Assembly: GCA_033065855.1 (NCBI GenBank)
Contig: JAVXUO010001261.1
Location: 186,001-250,000 of the forward strand
DNA: 64,000 nucleotides
Direction of reading: 5' to 3'
Origin: Escallonia rubra
Taxonomy: Eukaryota > Streptophyta > Magnoliopsida > Escalloniales > Escalloniaceae
Part shown: one piece after another, positions 13,595-24,866 of the stretch
Layout: each line of letters starts with the position of its first letter
Position numbering within the stretch: position 1 is the first letter of the stretch
Made by a program: the position numbers and the translations under genes
Notes under the pieces: generated by a model
The model's input: the letters and a program-made list of their open reading frames with translations, nothing else
Told to the model about the DNA's origin: nothing
Databases searched by the model: none

Positions 13595-13774
13595 GAAGCT
13601 CACAAGTCTCCCCCTCCTACATCTCAAACACTAAGGCAAGATCGACTTTAAATGTAAATGTATATTATAAGAGAAAATTACCAGTCTTACAGAAGAATTG
13701 GATCTCCCCGATCACCCTCTTGATCACTCTTTCCTTCCTAGTTTGGATTCCACATCTACTAAATTTCTAATATC

Positions 13775-14199
13775 CATATAGTGAAGTAATATCAACGTAA
13801 CTTTCATTTGTAACTCTAACACACTGATATGGTGGGGAGGACGAAGCTCTTGATGTTATTATTGTGCTCCTTCTATTTGTCTCTTTGTTAGTCGTTGAAT
13901 AAAAAATAACTCAAAAAAGTGTTCAAAAGTCATAGTAGAACTGATTTTCGTGATAGTATGGTAAATTAAAATACCAAACTTGATTATGAGGATATTATAG
14001 TAAATTAAAAGGTCAAATCTAATAATGAGAAAAGTTAATATTTCATAATCCTCACTTTTCAGGATTATAGATTTAATCAGGTTTTAACTTTGTGAGACAA
14101 ATTAAATCTATGAATCTTTTTTTGCCAAACATCCATGTACCTAATTTAATGCAGATAAAATCAGGTTTGGTCATCCCAAAATCAATCCCAAACACCCTC
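13775..14199. mobile_element. Truncated MITE related to the element at 52512-53194
   Basis: The right end reads CCAAAATCAATCCCAAACAC followed by CCTC, nearly the same as the right end at 53194. The body also matches 52690-53194 in order, for example AACATAACTTTCATTTG-like and TAATCCTCACTTT blocks. The left terminus is missing or diverged, so this is a 5'-truncated relative. Confidence 0.5.
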
Positions 14200-15041
14200 T
14201 GATTTGTTTTTCTTTTTTTCTTTTCAGCTTTTTTCGTTCAGTTTTGTAAACTGAAAGAAAGATTGATGTTTGGTCTGATTTGTTTTCACCACAATTTTTT
14301 AAACAAGTAGTCAATTTAGGATGTGATGCCAAGGAAATGGGTTCGAGCTTACGTGGAGGTGCCACAAAGGCTGCAGTCCGCGTCAGCTTCCAAGTATGTT
14401 GATGTGAGACACATCAAGGGTGGAACAAGGGCAGAGACCAAGGGCTTCCCAGACAGAACTCGAGGGTGGCAGTGCTGCGAGGGCGATAGCGCGAGATGAA
14501 TACGCGATGACAGTCACAGTCCGATGCTTAGGTCCAGAGTCAGGGTACTGTATGCTTCTCTCTCTAGAATTCTAGAGTGAGAAAGTGAAAATGTCCAAAT
14601 GTTCTCCTCGTTATGAATTCTCAAGACCTCTATTTATAGAGATTGAGATGATGATGTCATTAACCGACACGTGGCGCTCCCCGGGAGTGACACGTCACCG
14701 GGGGGTCCACAGATGTCGGTGCTCCACGGACTGTCAGATCGCATATTCAACCGGCCTGCTCCTCACAGCGTCGCTCTGTCTGTCTGGAAAGACTGGCTCC
14801 CACCGCATCGGTGTGGCCAGAGAACCCCCTTGATCTAGCCTCAAATCCAAGCCCTTGCGGAGTCCCATAGGCCTGACAGCGGTGGGGAAGACCCGACGCC
14901 CAACTGCCAGGTGAACTAGGCGCGATGCCCTCCGAAGACCTGCTCCCGTCTCGAAGTGACCCGGGGGTCATAGTCCCTAGGGGTGCCGACGCAAGCCCCC
15001 AGTGCCGGAGCATGTAGGCCAGTCACGCAGGCACCCTGACG

Positions 15042-15858
15042 GAGATAGTGTCCCGGAGGAGTCGTCTATTCCGCAGGCCAAGGTAGCATCCCGGAGGAGC
15101 CGTCTACCCGGCCGGCCAAGGTAGCATCCCGGAGGAGCCGTCTACCTGGTGGAAGGGGAGTTGAAGAGCTCCCTGGCAGAGATAGTGTCCCAGAGGAGTC
15201 GTCTATTCCGCAGGCCAAGGTAGCATCCCGGAGGAGCCGTCTACCCGGCCGGCCAAGGTAGCATCCCGGAGGAGCCGTCTACCTGGCGGAAGGGGAGTTG
15301 AAGAGCTCCCTGGCAGAGATAGTGTCCCAGAGGAGTCGCCTATCCCTGCGGGTGAGTCCTTATGCCGGAGCACTCGGAGCATGTCAAGGTAGCATCCCGG
15401 AGGAGCCGTCTACCCGACTGGCCGAGGTAGCATCCCGGAGGAGCCGTCTACCTGGCGGAAGGGGAGTTGAAGAGCTCCCTGGCAGAGATAGTGTCCCGGA
15501 GGAGTCGCCTATCCCCGCGGGTGAGTCCTTGTGCCGGAGCACTCGGAGCATGTCAAGGTAGCATCCCGGAGGAGCCGTCTACCCGACTGGCCGAGGTAGC
15601 ATCCCGGAGGAGCCGTCTACCTGGCGGAAGGGGAGTTGAAGAGCTCCCTGGCAGAGATAGTGTCCCGGAGGAGTCGCCTATCCCCGCTGGTGAGTCCTTG
15701 TGCCGGAGTACTCGGAGCATGTCAAGGTAGCATCTTGGAGGAGCCGTCTACCCGACTGGCCAAGGTAGCATCCCGGAGGAGCCGTCTACCTGGCGGAAGG
15801 GGAGTTGAAGAGCTCCCTGGCAGAGATAGTGTCCCGGAGGAGTCGCCTATCCCCGCGG
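15042..15858. repeat. Minisatellite M2 in the copy A left LTR
   Basis: Two 138-bp units followed by 169-bp units, each made of the sub-motif GTAGCATCCCGGAGGAGCCG and the linker GAGATAGTGTCCCGGAGGAG. The short frames that recur every 169 bp are a by-product of the period and are not genes. Confidence 0.9.
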
Positions 15859-16204
15859 ATGATGTACACTCCGGAGAGTGGGTTGAAGCATGTTCCATGA
15901 CCAAGGCAAGGTGCGCATGGTGTGATGAATGAGTGTGGTGCCCGGGGGCATGATGACATGATTGTGGCGCATGGGCGCGATGAAGTGAGTAAGGTGCCGG
16001 GAGCACGTCTATGTCAATGGCGTGGCGCATGGGCGCGACGGAGTGCGTAAGGTGCCGGGGCACGGTAGTGTGACAGAGAGCCTGGGGGCACGGCTGTATC
16101 AGCGGCGCGGCGCATGGGCGCGGCGAAGTGTTGGAGTGTGAGGCCCGGCCGTCGGGGACGGGGGTCACGGAGACGACGTCCGGGCGACGGATGATGAGCG
16201 TCGT

Positions 16205-16430
16205 GGAGTTGTGTCCGGGCGACGGGGTCGCGGAGTTGTGTCCGGGCGACGGGGTCGCGGAGTTGTGTCCGGGCGACGGGGTCGCGGAGTTGTGTCCGGG
16301 CGACGGGGGTCGCGGAGTTGTGTCCGGGCGACGGGGGTCGCGGAGTTGTGTCCGGGCGACGGGGTCGCGGAGTTGTGTCCGGGCGACGGGGGTCGCGGAG
16401 TTGTGTCCGGGCGACGGGGGTCGCGGAGTT
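16205..16430. repeat. Minisatellite M4 in the copy A left LTR
   Basis: Eight tandem units of 27-29 bp, core GAGTTGTGTCCGGGCGACGG. Units differ by one G in the G run, which shifts frame between units and argues against coding. Confidence 0.9.
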
Positions 16431-17336
16431 GATGGACGACGGACGACGGACGTCGCGAGGTTGATGTCCGGATGATGGGCGAAGGGCGTCGCGAAGGATG
16501 CAAGGTCTCTTGAAGAGAAGTGAAGGTGCTAAGCCACAAGGGGGAGGCCGAGGCCGAGGCCGACCCCAAGGGGGAGGCCGAGGCCGACCCCAAGGGGGAG
16601 GCCAAGGCCAACTTCCTTGGGCAAGTGTCATGGCGCGTCGACGGACAACGTGCGAAGTGCGACGGTCGAAGCGTCATGAGGCTTGGTCACGTTACTTGAG
16701 CGTGCATGCTTTGACCGGTTGTGAGCGTTGAAAATGTATGTTGCTTGTGCGGACGTGTCATGCAAAGTGGGACCGTAGTGGGCCTTTGGGTATGACCAGA
16801 ATAGGTTGGCAACATAAGCCCCATGTGTGTGGTCTATGCGGAGGGGCAACCCGGGCGAGCACCGCACGCATAAACACTTAGCAAGATTTTATGTTGTTTG
16901 GCCGGAGTGCTGTTGAGGTCGTCAATGCATGATGATGAAGAGTAGGTGGCTCGAGCCACCTCGTGCACCACCTACGAAGGCCTTGGGATGCTTGGGTGTT
17001 GACACAAGGGCATGATGATAGGGCGCAGGGGCGCGAGCATGTAAACGGCGCCCGGGCGACAGACGACGAGTGTCGCGGAGACGTCACCCGGGCGATGGGC
17101 GACAAGCATCGTGGAGACGGCGCGCGGGCGCTGACGACGAGCATTAGAGAATGAATAGGAGTAAGTGGTTCGAGCTATCTCGCGCACCACCTACCAAGGG
17201 CGTTGACGTCGAGGGACATCGTCACATGGGATGTGATCAAATTTGCAAAAAAAAATTTCTAAGTGTAAAAAAGTATGAAATGTGTAGGGGCGCGATCGAG
17301 CGTCGCGATGCAGGGGCAGTCCACGACGGGCGACAG

Positions 17337-17480
17337 GGGTCGCGGAGTTGACGTCCGGACGACGGGCGACGGGCGTCGCGGAGTTGACGTCCGGACGACG
17401 GGCGACGGGGGTCGCGGAGTTGACGTCCGGACGACGGGCGACGGGCGTCGCGGAGTTGACGTCCGGACGACGGGCGACAA
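17337..17480. repeat. Short tandem repeat inside copy A
   Basis: About four units of GAGTTGACGTCCGGACGACG followed by GGCGACGGG, related in motif to M4 but internal to the element. It ends at a T run at 17481-17494. Confidence 0.8.
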
Positions 17481-17659
17481 ATTTTTTTTTTTTTTAAGTT
17501 GCCAGCCTTGGATGTCGGCCATGATGTGAAGTTGAGAAGTTCAAAGGTGGCGGGGTGGACTTGGGTGTTGTGACCGAAGTGAAGAAGTTGTGGGTATGAA
17601 GGAAAAAAAGAGAGATGGAGAGGTGGTGGAAGGTTGATGAACTTGGTATGGGGAAGGCC

Positions 17660-18545
17660 GAAATGAATGGCCTTGATGGTGGCCGAAGGTGAAGGGATGG
17701 GGATGGGTGGAAGAGGTGGGAGGAGGGAAGAGAGGAAGGGGAAGAAGGGGGAAGGTGGAGGTGGGCCGAGGCCGAGCTTGGGGAGAAGGAGAGAGGGGAA
17801 GTGGGAAGAAGGTGAAGAAGGGGGAGGGCGGCGGCGGTGGGGGGCCGCGGTGGCCGAGGCTGAGGGGGGCGCGGGTGGGGGGAGGAAGGAGGGGATAGAG
17901 GAAAGGGGGAAGGGAGGGGGAGGGCCGAGGCCAAGGGGGGGAAGGACCGAGGCCGAAGGGGGATGGGGGAGGAAGAGGGAAGGGGGAAGGGAGGCGGCGG
18001 CGGCCTGCCGCGGGTGGGCGAGGGGCGGGGGGAAGAGAGGAGAGGGAGAGGGAAGGGGGGAAGGAGGGGGGAGGGAGAGAAGGGAGGAGAGAGGGAGGTG
18101 GGGGCGAGGGGGTAGGGGGAGGGGTGGCCGAGGCCGAGGGGGGCGGGGGAGGAGAGAGGAAGGATGGGGAAAGGAAGGGGAAAGGAAGAAAGAAGAAGGG
18201 GGAAGAGGGGGGCGGGAGGAGAGAGGAAAGGGGAAGGGAGGGGAGGGCCGAGGCCGAGGGGGTAGGGGAGAGGTGGCCGAGGCCGAGGGGGGCGGGGGAG
18301 GAGGGAGGAAGGAAGGGGGAAGGAAGAAAGAAGAAGGGGGAAGAAGAGGGCGGCGGCGGCGGCGGTGTGCCGCGGCGCGAGGCCGAGGGCGGGAGGAGAG
18401 GCGGGGGAGAGAAGGGAGGAGAGGGGAAGTGGGGGCGAGGCCGAGGGTCGGCGGAGGCGATGGGCCGTGGAGGCCGAAGTGTGCTTGGCGGCGCCGCAAG
18501 GGGCTGGGCGGCGCGAAGAAGAAGAAGAGAAAGAGAAAGAGATGA
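17660..18545. repeat. Polypurine-rich block inside copy A
   Basis: Nearly 900 bp of almost pure G and A on the plus strand, broken by recurring GGCCGAGGCCGAGGGGG motifs. It opens long overlapping frames on both strands (up to 420 codons), which are Pro/Ser-rich on the minus strand and Gly/Arg/Glu-rich on the plus strand. These reflect composition and not a protein family. The tract lies downstream of gag in the element, where Tat-lineage elements often hold noncoding repeats. Confidence 0.8.
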
Positions 18546-18959
18546 GGAAGAATTAGGGTTTAGAAAAATTAGGGTTTTCTCGGGTAAAACGGGTCTGGAT
18601 CCGGGTTGGGTCGGGTACATCACAGAGAGGGAATGGGCGCGGGTCGGGGGCGCGCGGGTCGGTTCGGGTTCGCGGGTAGGGTTAGTCAGATTTTTTGAAA
18701 TTCAAATTCGAATAAAATAATAATAAAATAATAATAATTTTTTTTTTTTTTTTTTTTTGGGCAGCCCTAAGGAAGGAGCCCCCAAGAATATTTTCACAAT
18801 GTGCAAGATGAGAGTGAGAGAAAATGGAATGGGAGAAGAATGAAGCTTTTCCATGAGAGAGAAGTTGTTTATGAAGTGGGGAAAGGGTGATGGGGTGTTG
18901 GATGGTGAGGGAGGAGAGGAAAATGTGAGAGGGAGAGTGATGAGAGCATGAATGTGGGG

Positions 18960-19205
18960 AGCATGTGGGAGATGAAAAACTTGAAAAATTTTCTAAGTGT
19001 TGAAATTTTTTTTTTTTGAGTTCGGGCAAAGATGCTAAGGGGAGGCCGTTGAGGGTGGTCATTGATGACCGGTTGCGAAAAAAATGAAATTTTTTTTTTT
19101 CTAAGTGTTGGGCTGAAACAAGGATGCCGAGGGAGACCACTGAGGATGATCATCGATGACCGGTTGCGAAAAAAAATGAATTTTTTTTTTTTTCTAAGTG
19201 TTGGA
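18960..19205. repeat. About 90-bp tandem repeats downstream of gag in copy A
   Basis: Two to three imperfect units containing TTTCTAAGTGTTG, a T or A run, and GATGACCGGTTGCGAAAAAA. A related but distinct array lies at the matching place in copy B (43950-44360), which shows the two elements share this internal layout. Confidence 0.65.
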
Positions 19206-19549
19206 AAAGTGAATGTTGGATGATGATGCGACCGTAGTAGCGCGGCTCGAGCCACCCCGCGCACCACGTACCAAGTCATTGCAATGTGAAGCCGAAGGGA
19301 TTGGGAAAGGGTGAAGCCCCCAAGGGAGTAGGTGATGGCATGAAGGGCGATATCAAGAGACTTGTGCAAGAGCAATATAACTTGAAAATTTTCTAAGTCT
19401 GGAAAATGGAACTTCATTGATAACGAAGGATAGGCAGCATGCCTTGATACATGGGTATGACGTACATGGAAACTTGCAAAATGAACGAAAAAATTACAAG
19501 AGTGGAAAATGCACTAAGGCATGCCAAGGGTAGGTCATATGTCCCGTAC

Positions 19550-21289
19550 TTAGAGTTTGAGCTCTCCGGACGCAATCTTGTCAGCGAAGACAAACTTGAG
19601 GCCCCTGCACCACTTGAGGCCATGACCGACCTTCCGATGATAGGGGCAGTAGTTGTGATGGGCTAAGTCTTCCGGGGTAGGTTCATTGTCGACATTGGGC
19701 AGGGTTATGGCATTGTCGTCGATCCATGTCTCGAGGAGATTTCTAACAGTGTTTAAGTCGCACGGGTAGTCCGGGGCAGGCATTGGTTGCCCTCTCTTGT
19801 CAGGACGCCCGTCCCTTCCTTGGGACTGACGCTTGTGGCTGTTGTTGTCGTTACTAGCTGCTTCCATTGTCGCGGCCAAGGCAATATGAGGTTGGGGCTT
19901 TGGGGCCTTTGACGGACCGACCGAGTCATAGGTGCGTCGTGTAGCTTCCTTGAGATGTCCCCAAGACCGAAGCTGGAGGTTTTCAAGGTAGACCTTGTAG
20001 ATGTCATTCATGTTCTTGATGCAAATGGGCACAAGGGTTTCATCCTTGCTGAAGTCAGTGCACTCCAAACACTTGTGATGAAATCGCGTAACATAGGCGT
20101 TGAGGTCTTCCCCGGGGTTCTGGCGGATTCTGGCAATGTCAACAATGGTCACACGTTCCGTCTCATAATGGAACTTGTCAAGGAAGAGCTGGGCCATGTC
20201 GGACCATGAGTGGATAGTACTGTCAAGAATCTGATGATACCAAGAGTAGGCGAGACCAGTCAGGGACTTGTGAAATTCCCGAAGCTTCAAAGTGTCGTCT
20301 TCCCCGTAGTGCTCGAGGGAGCCAGCAAAACGGGTGAGATGCTCGCGGGCGTTGCCTTCTTTGCCGTTGAACAATGTGAAGGATGGTTGCTTGTACTTGA
20401 CAGGGTAGGGCTTAGTAGCGAGGCTGCCAAAGTAGGGAGCATGACCTGACAGCTTAGAGGCGGAGTGGGGTGAGGATGACTGCTTGAGACGGTGAAGGAG
20501 GGCGTCTAAGTCATGCTTGGTGACGTACGACGCATGTGAGGGCTTGTGCCCTGTCGTGATGATCCGAGCACCAGAGCCCCCAGACGGTACAACCTGAGGC
20601 ATTGAGGGGATGACGATGGTAGAGAGGGGTTGGTGATGGTGAGCAACTTGTTGGGGCATGTTTTGCATATGGGTAGTGTCAGCTGCTGGAGGCCGGTCGT
20701 CAGGAAAGGTCGACTGGAGTAAGCCGGGGGAATGACTTGTGTTTAGGTTTCGGCTAGTTATGTTCGGGTTAGGCTCCATCTCAATTGATTCGTGAGTCTC
20801 CGAAGTGCTTCGAGCAAGGGCAATGCGTGGCGCCGGGGGCTGAGGTGCCGCGAGTCCTACTGTCGAGGGCCCGGAGGACCATGGTAGCGGTGGTCGCGAC
20901 ACTGGGACCTGAGCAGTGTCCAAAACTAGCCCAGGCCTTGAAGGTTGGATATGAGCAGGAGGGGCCAAACCTGGATCTTGGGATAACACGGGGTGAGTAA
21001 TGGGCACAGGGTGCGGAGCTCTAAGGCTTTGGGAAATCGGTGATTGTGAAGTCAAGACTTGGATTGATTTTTGCATTTCCACCATGGCTGTCATAAGAGT
21101 GGCTATAGTAGGCGAAAACTGCTGGATGGCCGTATTGACTGCAACTTGTATGTCAGGTGCAGTAGTTTGTGGCTGGTCTTGGAGACGCATAGCACTAGTC
21201 CCTTCTTGTTCGCCGAGGTGATCCTCCTCTTGTACGGTGTGGATAAGGCCTTGGCTGGCAGCCCTCGTAGCTTTTCGTTGTCTAGGCAT
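19550..21289 (-). CDS. Retrotransposon gag polyprotein of copy A
   Basis: One uninterrupted frame of 579 codons. Residues 1 to about 300 are Pro/Ser/Gln-rich and of low complexity. Residues about 303-460 form the plant retrotransposon gag core (FTLFNGKEGNAREHLTRFAG, LTGLAYSWYHQILD, WSDMAQLFLDKFHYE). Near the C-terminus, CPYHRKVGHGLKWC (548-561) is a C-x2-H-x4-H-x4-C knuckle, the variant finger seen in Tat-type Ty3 gag proteins. Gag coats RNA and builds particles. The frame ends soon after the finger, with no protease fused or following, so particles and enzymes would have to come from an autonomous partner. It starts about 45 nt after the primer-binding site. Confidence is high for gag, moderate for the lineage. 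Confidence 0.88.
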   Translation of the reverse strand: MPRQRKATRAASQGLIHTVQEEDHLGEQEGTSAMRLQDQPQTTAPDIQVAVNTAIQQFSPTIATLMTAMVEMQKSIQVLTSQSPISQSLRAPHPVPITHPVLSQDPGLAPPAHIQPSRPGLVLDTAQVPVSRPPLPWSSGPSTVGLAAPQPPAPRIALARSTSETHESIEMEPNPNITSRNLNTSHSPGLLQSTFPDDRPPAADTTHMQNMPQQVAHHHQPLSTIVIPSMPQVVPSGGSGARIITTGHKPSHASYVTKHDLDALLHRLKQSSSPHSASKLSGHAPYFGSLATKPYPVKYKQPSFTLFNGKEGNAREHLTRFAGSLEHYGEDDTLKLREFHKSLTGLAYSWYHQILDSTIHSWSDMAQLFLDKFHYETERVTIVDIARIRQNPGEDLNAYVTRFHHKCLECTDFSKDETLVPICIKNMNDIYKVYLENLQLRSWGHLKEATRRTYDSVGPSKAPKPQPHIALAATMEAASNDNNSHKRQSQGRDGRPDKRGQPMPAPDYPCDLNTVRNLLETWIDDNAITLPNVDNEPTPEDLAHHNYCPYHRKVGHGLKWCRGLKFVFADKIASGELKL

Positions 21290-21335
21290 GGAGACTGAGT
21301 GCGGAAGATAGACAGACTACAGTACGATGCTCACG

Positions 21336-21353
21336 TCCCCAGCGGAGTCGCCA
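21336..21353 (-). promoter_or_regulatory. Primer-binding site of copy A
   Basis: TGGCGACTCCGCTGGGGA on the minus strand begins 3 nt after the 5' LTR. Copy B has the identical 18-mer 2 nt from its LTR. The leading TGG complements a tRNA CCA end. The rest fits a tRNA-Arg 3' end as reported for Ogre-type elements; that tRNA identity is from memory and is inference. Confidence 0.7.
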
Positions 21354-22073
21354 AAATGATGCCAAGGAAATGGGTTCGAGCTTACGTGGAGGTGCCACAA
21401 AGGCTGCAGTCCGCGTCAGCTTCCAAGTATGTTGATGTGAGACACAGCAAGGGTGGAACAAGGGCAGAGACCAAGGGCTTCCCAGACAGAACTCGAGGGT
21501 GGCAGTGCTGCGAGGGCGATAGCGCGAGATGAATACGCGATGACAGTCACAGTCCGATGCTTAGGTCCAGAGTCAGGGTACTGTATGTTTCTCTAGAATT
21601 CTAGAGTGAGAAAGTGAAAATGTCCAAATGTTCTCCCTTTTTTAATGAATTCTCAAGACCTCTATTTATAGAGATTGAGATGATGATGTCATTAACCGAC
21701 ACGTGGCGCTCCCCGGGAGTGACACGTCACCGGGGGGTCCACAGATGTCGGTGCTCCACGGACTGTCAGATCGCATATTCAACCGGCCTGCTCCTCACAG
21801 CGTCGCTCTGTCTGTCTGGAAAGACTGGCTCCCACCGCATCGGTGTGGCCAGAGAACCCCCTTGATCTAGCCTCCAATCCAAGCCCTTGCGGAGTCCCAT
21901 AGGCCTGAGAGCGGTGGGGAAGACCCGACGCCCAACTGCCAGGTGAACTAGGCGCGATGCCCTCCGAAGACCTGCTCCCGTCTCGAAGTGACCCGGGGGT
22001 CATAGTCCCTAGGGGTGCCGACGCAAGCCCCCAGTGCCGGAGCACGTAGGCCAGTCACGCAGGCACCCTGACG

Positions 22074-22890
22074 GAGATAGTGTCCCGGAGGAGTCGTCTA
22101 TTCCGCAGGCCAAGGTAGCATCCCGGAGGAGCCGTCTACCCGGCCGGCCAAGGTAGCATCCCGGAGGAGCCGTCTACCTGGCGGAAGGGGAGTTGAAGAG
22201 CTCCCTGGCAGAGATAGTGTCCCGGAGGAGTCGTCTATTCCGCAGGCCAAGGTAGCATCCCGGAGGAGCCGTCTACCCGGCCGGCCAAGGTAGCATCCCG
22301 GAGGAGCCGTCTACCTGGCGGAAGGGGAGTTGAAGAGCTCCCTGGCAGAGATAGTGTCCCGGAGGAGTCGCCTATCCCTGCGGGTGAGTCCTTATGCCGG
22401 AGCACTCGGAGCATGTCAAGGTAGCATCCCGGAGGAGCCGTCTACCCGACTGGCCGAGGTAGCATCCCGGAGGAGCCGTCTACCTGGCGGAAGGGGAGTT
22501 GAAGAGCTCCCTGGCAGAGATAGTGTCCCGGAGGAGTCGCCTATCCCCGCGGGTGAGTCCTTGTGCCGGAGCACTCGGAGCATGTCAAGGTAGCATCCCG
22601 GAGGAGCCGTCTACCCGACTGGCCGAGGTAGCATCCCGGAGGAGCCGTCTACCTGGCGGAAGGGGAGTTGAAGAGCTCCCTGGCAGAGATAGCGTCCCGG
22701 AGGAGTCGCCTATCCCCGCGGGTGAGTCCTTGTGCCGGAGCACTCGGAGCATGTCAAGGTAGCATCCCGGAGGAGCCGTCTACCCGACTGGCCGAGGTAG
22801 CATCCCGGAGGAGCCGTCTACCTGGCGGAAGGGGAGTTGAAGAGCTCCCTGGCAGAGATAGTGTCCCGGAGGAGTCGCCTATCCCCGCGG
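22074..22890. repeat. Minisatellite M2 in the copy A right LTR
   Basis: Same unit structure and length as the left LTR array (138-bp then 169-bp units). Confidence 0.9.
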
Positions 22891-23233
22891 ATGATGTACA
22901 CTCCGGAGAGTGGGTTGAAGCATGTTCCATGACCAAGGCAAGGTGCGCATGGTGTGATGAATGAGTGTGGTGCCCGGGGGCATGATGACATGATTGTGGC
23001 GCATGGGCGCGATGAAGTGAGTAAGGTGCCGGGAGCACATCTATGTCAATGGCGCGGCGCATGGGCGCGACGGAGTGCGTAAGGTGCCGGGGCACGGTAG
23101 TGTGACAGAGAGCCTGGGGGCACGGCTGTATCAGCGGCGCGGCGCATGGGCGCGGCGAAGTGTTGGAGTGTGATGCCCGGACGTCGGTGACGGGGGTCAC
23201 GGAGACGACGTCCGGGCGACGGATGGTGAGCGT

Positions 23234-23433
23234 CGTGGAGTTGTGTCTGGGCGACGGGGTCGCGGAGTTGTGTCCGGGCGACGGGGGTCGCGGAGTTGTG
23301 TCCGGGCGACGGGGGTCGCGGAGTTGTGTCCGGGCGACGGGGGTCGCGGAGTTGTGTCCGGGCGACGGGGTCGCGGAGTTGTGTCCGGGCGACGGGGGTC
23401 GCGGAGTTGTGTCCGGGCGACGGGGGTCGCGGA
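23234..23433. repeat. Minisatellite M4 in the copy A right LTR
   Basis: Seven units of 27-29 bp with core GAGTTGTGTCCGGGCGACGG, one fewer than in the left LTR. Confidence 0.9.
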
Positions 23434-23796
23434 GTTGATGGACGACGGACGACGGACGTCGCGAGGTTGATGTCCGGATGATGGGCGAAGGGCGTCGCGA
23501 AGGATGCAAGGTCTCTTGAAGAGAAGTGAAGGTGCTAAGCCACAAGGGGGAGGCCGAGGCCGAGGCCGACCCCAAGGGGGAGGGCAAACTTCCTTGGGCA
23601 AGTGTCATGGCGCGTCGACGGACAACGTGCGAAGTGCGACGGTCGAAGCGTCATGAGGCTTGGTCACGTTACTTGAGCGTGCATGCTTTGACCGGTTGTG
23701 AGCGTTGAAAATGTATGTTGCTTGTGCGGACGTGTCATGCAAAGTGGGACCGTAGTGGGCCTTTGGGTACGACCAGAATAGGTTGGGAACATGATG

Positions 23797-24866
23797 TTTT
23801 TTCAAAAAATTCAATTTGGAGTTTTTAGGTTTTTCATTTTTTTCATTTTAGATCTAACCTTCATGCTTCATTAGAAGTATTTGCAACCCACATTTTTATA
23901 GAACAGACTCCTCATTTCAACAATTTAACAACTCCCTCCAGTAACCCCATAACCTCAGCGACCACCACCAGAAAACCAGATATTGCCTCCCGTAGCCACC
24001 CTATTGCCCTTCCACCAATTTTGAGATCAGGGTAGGATGGTAGGACTGCAAATAAGGTTATACCAAAGTAGTAAGATCATAAAATTGTAAAGTTTTAAAA
24101 CATTCAATAAGTATTGTTGGTGGACATTTGTCGGTTGCATGTTTAATTGATAATTGATGTGATCGTAAGATTGCAAAGCCATATTGCATGTAAATGCCTG
24201 AGTCCTAGAACCGTAGCAATAAGGGCGAGACTACCCTTTTGCAAATTAGGGCTGTCATTAAACTTTGCAAACCTTGATCCCTTTGAAAGAACTTGTTAGT
24301 TTTAGGTGGCATTCTTGTAAAGTCTACCACCATTGCATCAGATGCTACACTAGTTACTTCACAAATTACACTTAGTCCCTTTGATGAAGATGCCAAAAGC
24401 ATCTTGGATGGTTTAATTCTTAAGCCATTCAGCGTTATTGCCTCCCTTGCATCTAAGTCTAGGATTATGTTTCTACTCTTATCTTCCCCTGTACAAAAAA
24501 AATCATATAGTAAAAGTTTAAATATATATTAAGAAATTGATAGATGTTGAGTAGTTGAGTTCTAATGTGGATTGTGTCAAAAGTGAAATACTAAAAGAGT
24601 GCGTATTGTCACGCCCGAGAGATTTGAGATGTTATTCGCCTACGCGCAGATCCCGACTAGACCCCCCATGCGTGCAATGACAAGGCGAATTCAAGCTACA
24701 TGGAGTGTCTGAGTCAAGAAAGGTCCAGATTTGTGTAGATTTATATAGAGCTTTCTAGAGATTTTTACATATAGGTGGATCTGTATAGAAGGTTGGGGAA
24801 TGTTAGAGACAACTCTAGAAGTTAAATTTAACCGCATGATCAATTTTAACTGTAAGATCGAGGAGA
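23797..24866. other. Intergenic, no gene recognised
   Basis: AT-rich host DNA to the right of copy A. A 79-codon plus-strand frame at 24293-24532 looks somewhat protein-like but has no domain I recognise. GTCACGCCCGAGAG at 24608 resembles some LTR starts, but no matching end was found. Confidence 0.35.

Larger units (their letters stand above)
14324..16814 (-). repeat. Copy A, 3' LTR (left copy)
   Basis: 2491 bp, direct repeat of 21357-23791. Order on the plus strand: unique 0.7-kb start, the pentamer-rich GTAGCATCCCGGAGGAGCCG minisatellite, a few units of GCGCATGGGCGCG type, the 28-29 bp GTCGCGGAGTTGTGTCCGGG array, a GGCCGAGGCCGA-type run, then a unique end AGAATAGGTTGGCAACA. It is 56 bp longer than its partner, largely through one extra short repeat unit and an extra purine-rich unit. 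Confidence 0.88.
14324..23791 (-). mobile_element. Copy A: non-autonomous LTR retrotransposon with gag only (TR-GAG-like)
   Basis: A 9.5-kb element read on the minus strand. The 5' LTR is at 21357-23791 and the 3' LTR at 14324-16814; both start TGATGCC and end AACA on the plus strand. Flanking 5-mers GGATG and TGATG agree at four of five positions. Next to the 5' LTR is a primer-binding site, then one long gag frame. No protease, reverse transcriptase or integrase was seen between gag and the 3' LTR; that 2.7-kb stretch is polypurine and repeat sequence. The LTR pair differs by roughly one substitution per 100-150 bp over the first 700 bp, by eye, plus repeat-number changes, so insertion is fairly recent. 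The primer site, variant gag finger and long repeat-rich 3' region suggest a Tat/Ogre-related Ty3 origin, which is inference. It looks whole for its class. Confidence 0.85.
21357..23791 (-). repeat. Copy A, 5' LTR (right copy)
   Basis: 2435 bp, the direct-repeat partner of 14324-16814. It has the same module order, with seven instead of eight M4 units. The promoter that drives gag should lie here, but no TATA box was assigned with confidence. Confidence 0.88.

Noticed and set aside
15298-15932. Repeated 87-codon frames (KSSLAEIVSRRSRLS type) at 169-bp steps
   Set aside because: They are the M2 minisatellite read in one frame; the same set appears in the other LTR and inside copy B. No independent evidence of coding.
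15042-16430. Regular direct repeats that might suggest a CRISPR array
   Set aside because: The repeats are contiguous or degenerate minisatellites without unique spacers, in a plant nuclear setting and without cas genes.
17237-18623. Long overlapping frames (420, 360 and 292 codons) in the polypurine block
   Set aside because: They occur on both strands and in several frames over nearly pure purine/pyrimidine sequence. No domain or codon preference was seen; composition alone removes most stop codons.
24608-24700. Possible LTR start GTCACGCCCGAGAG
   Set aside because: No matching end, repeat partner or target duplication was found nearby.
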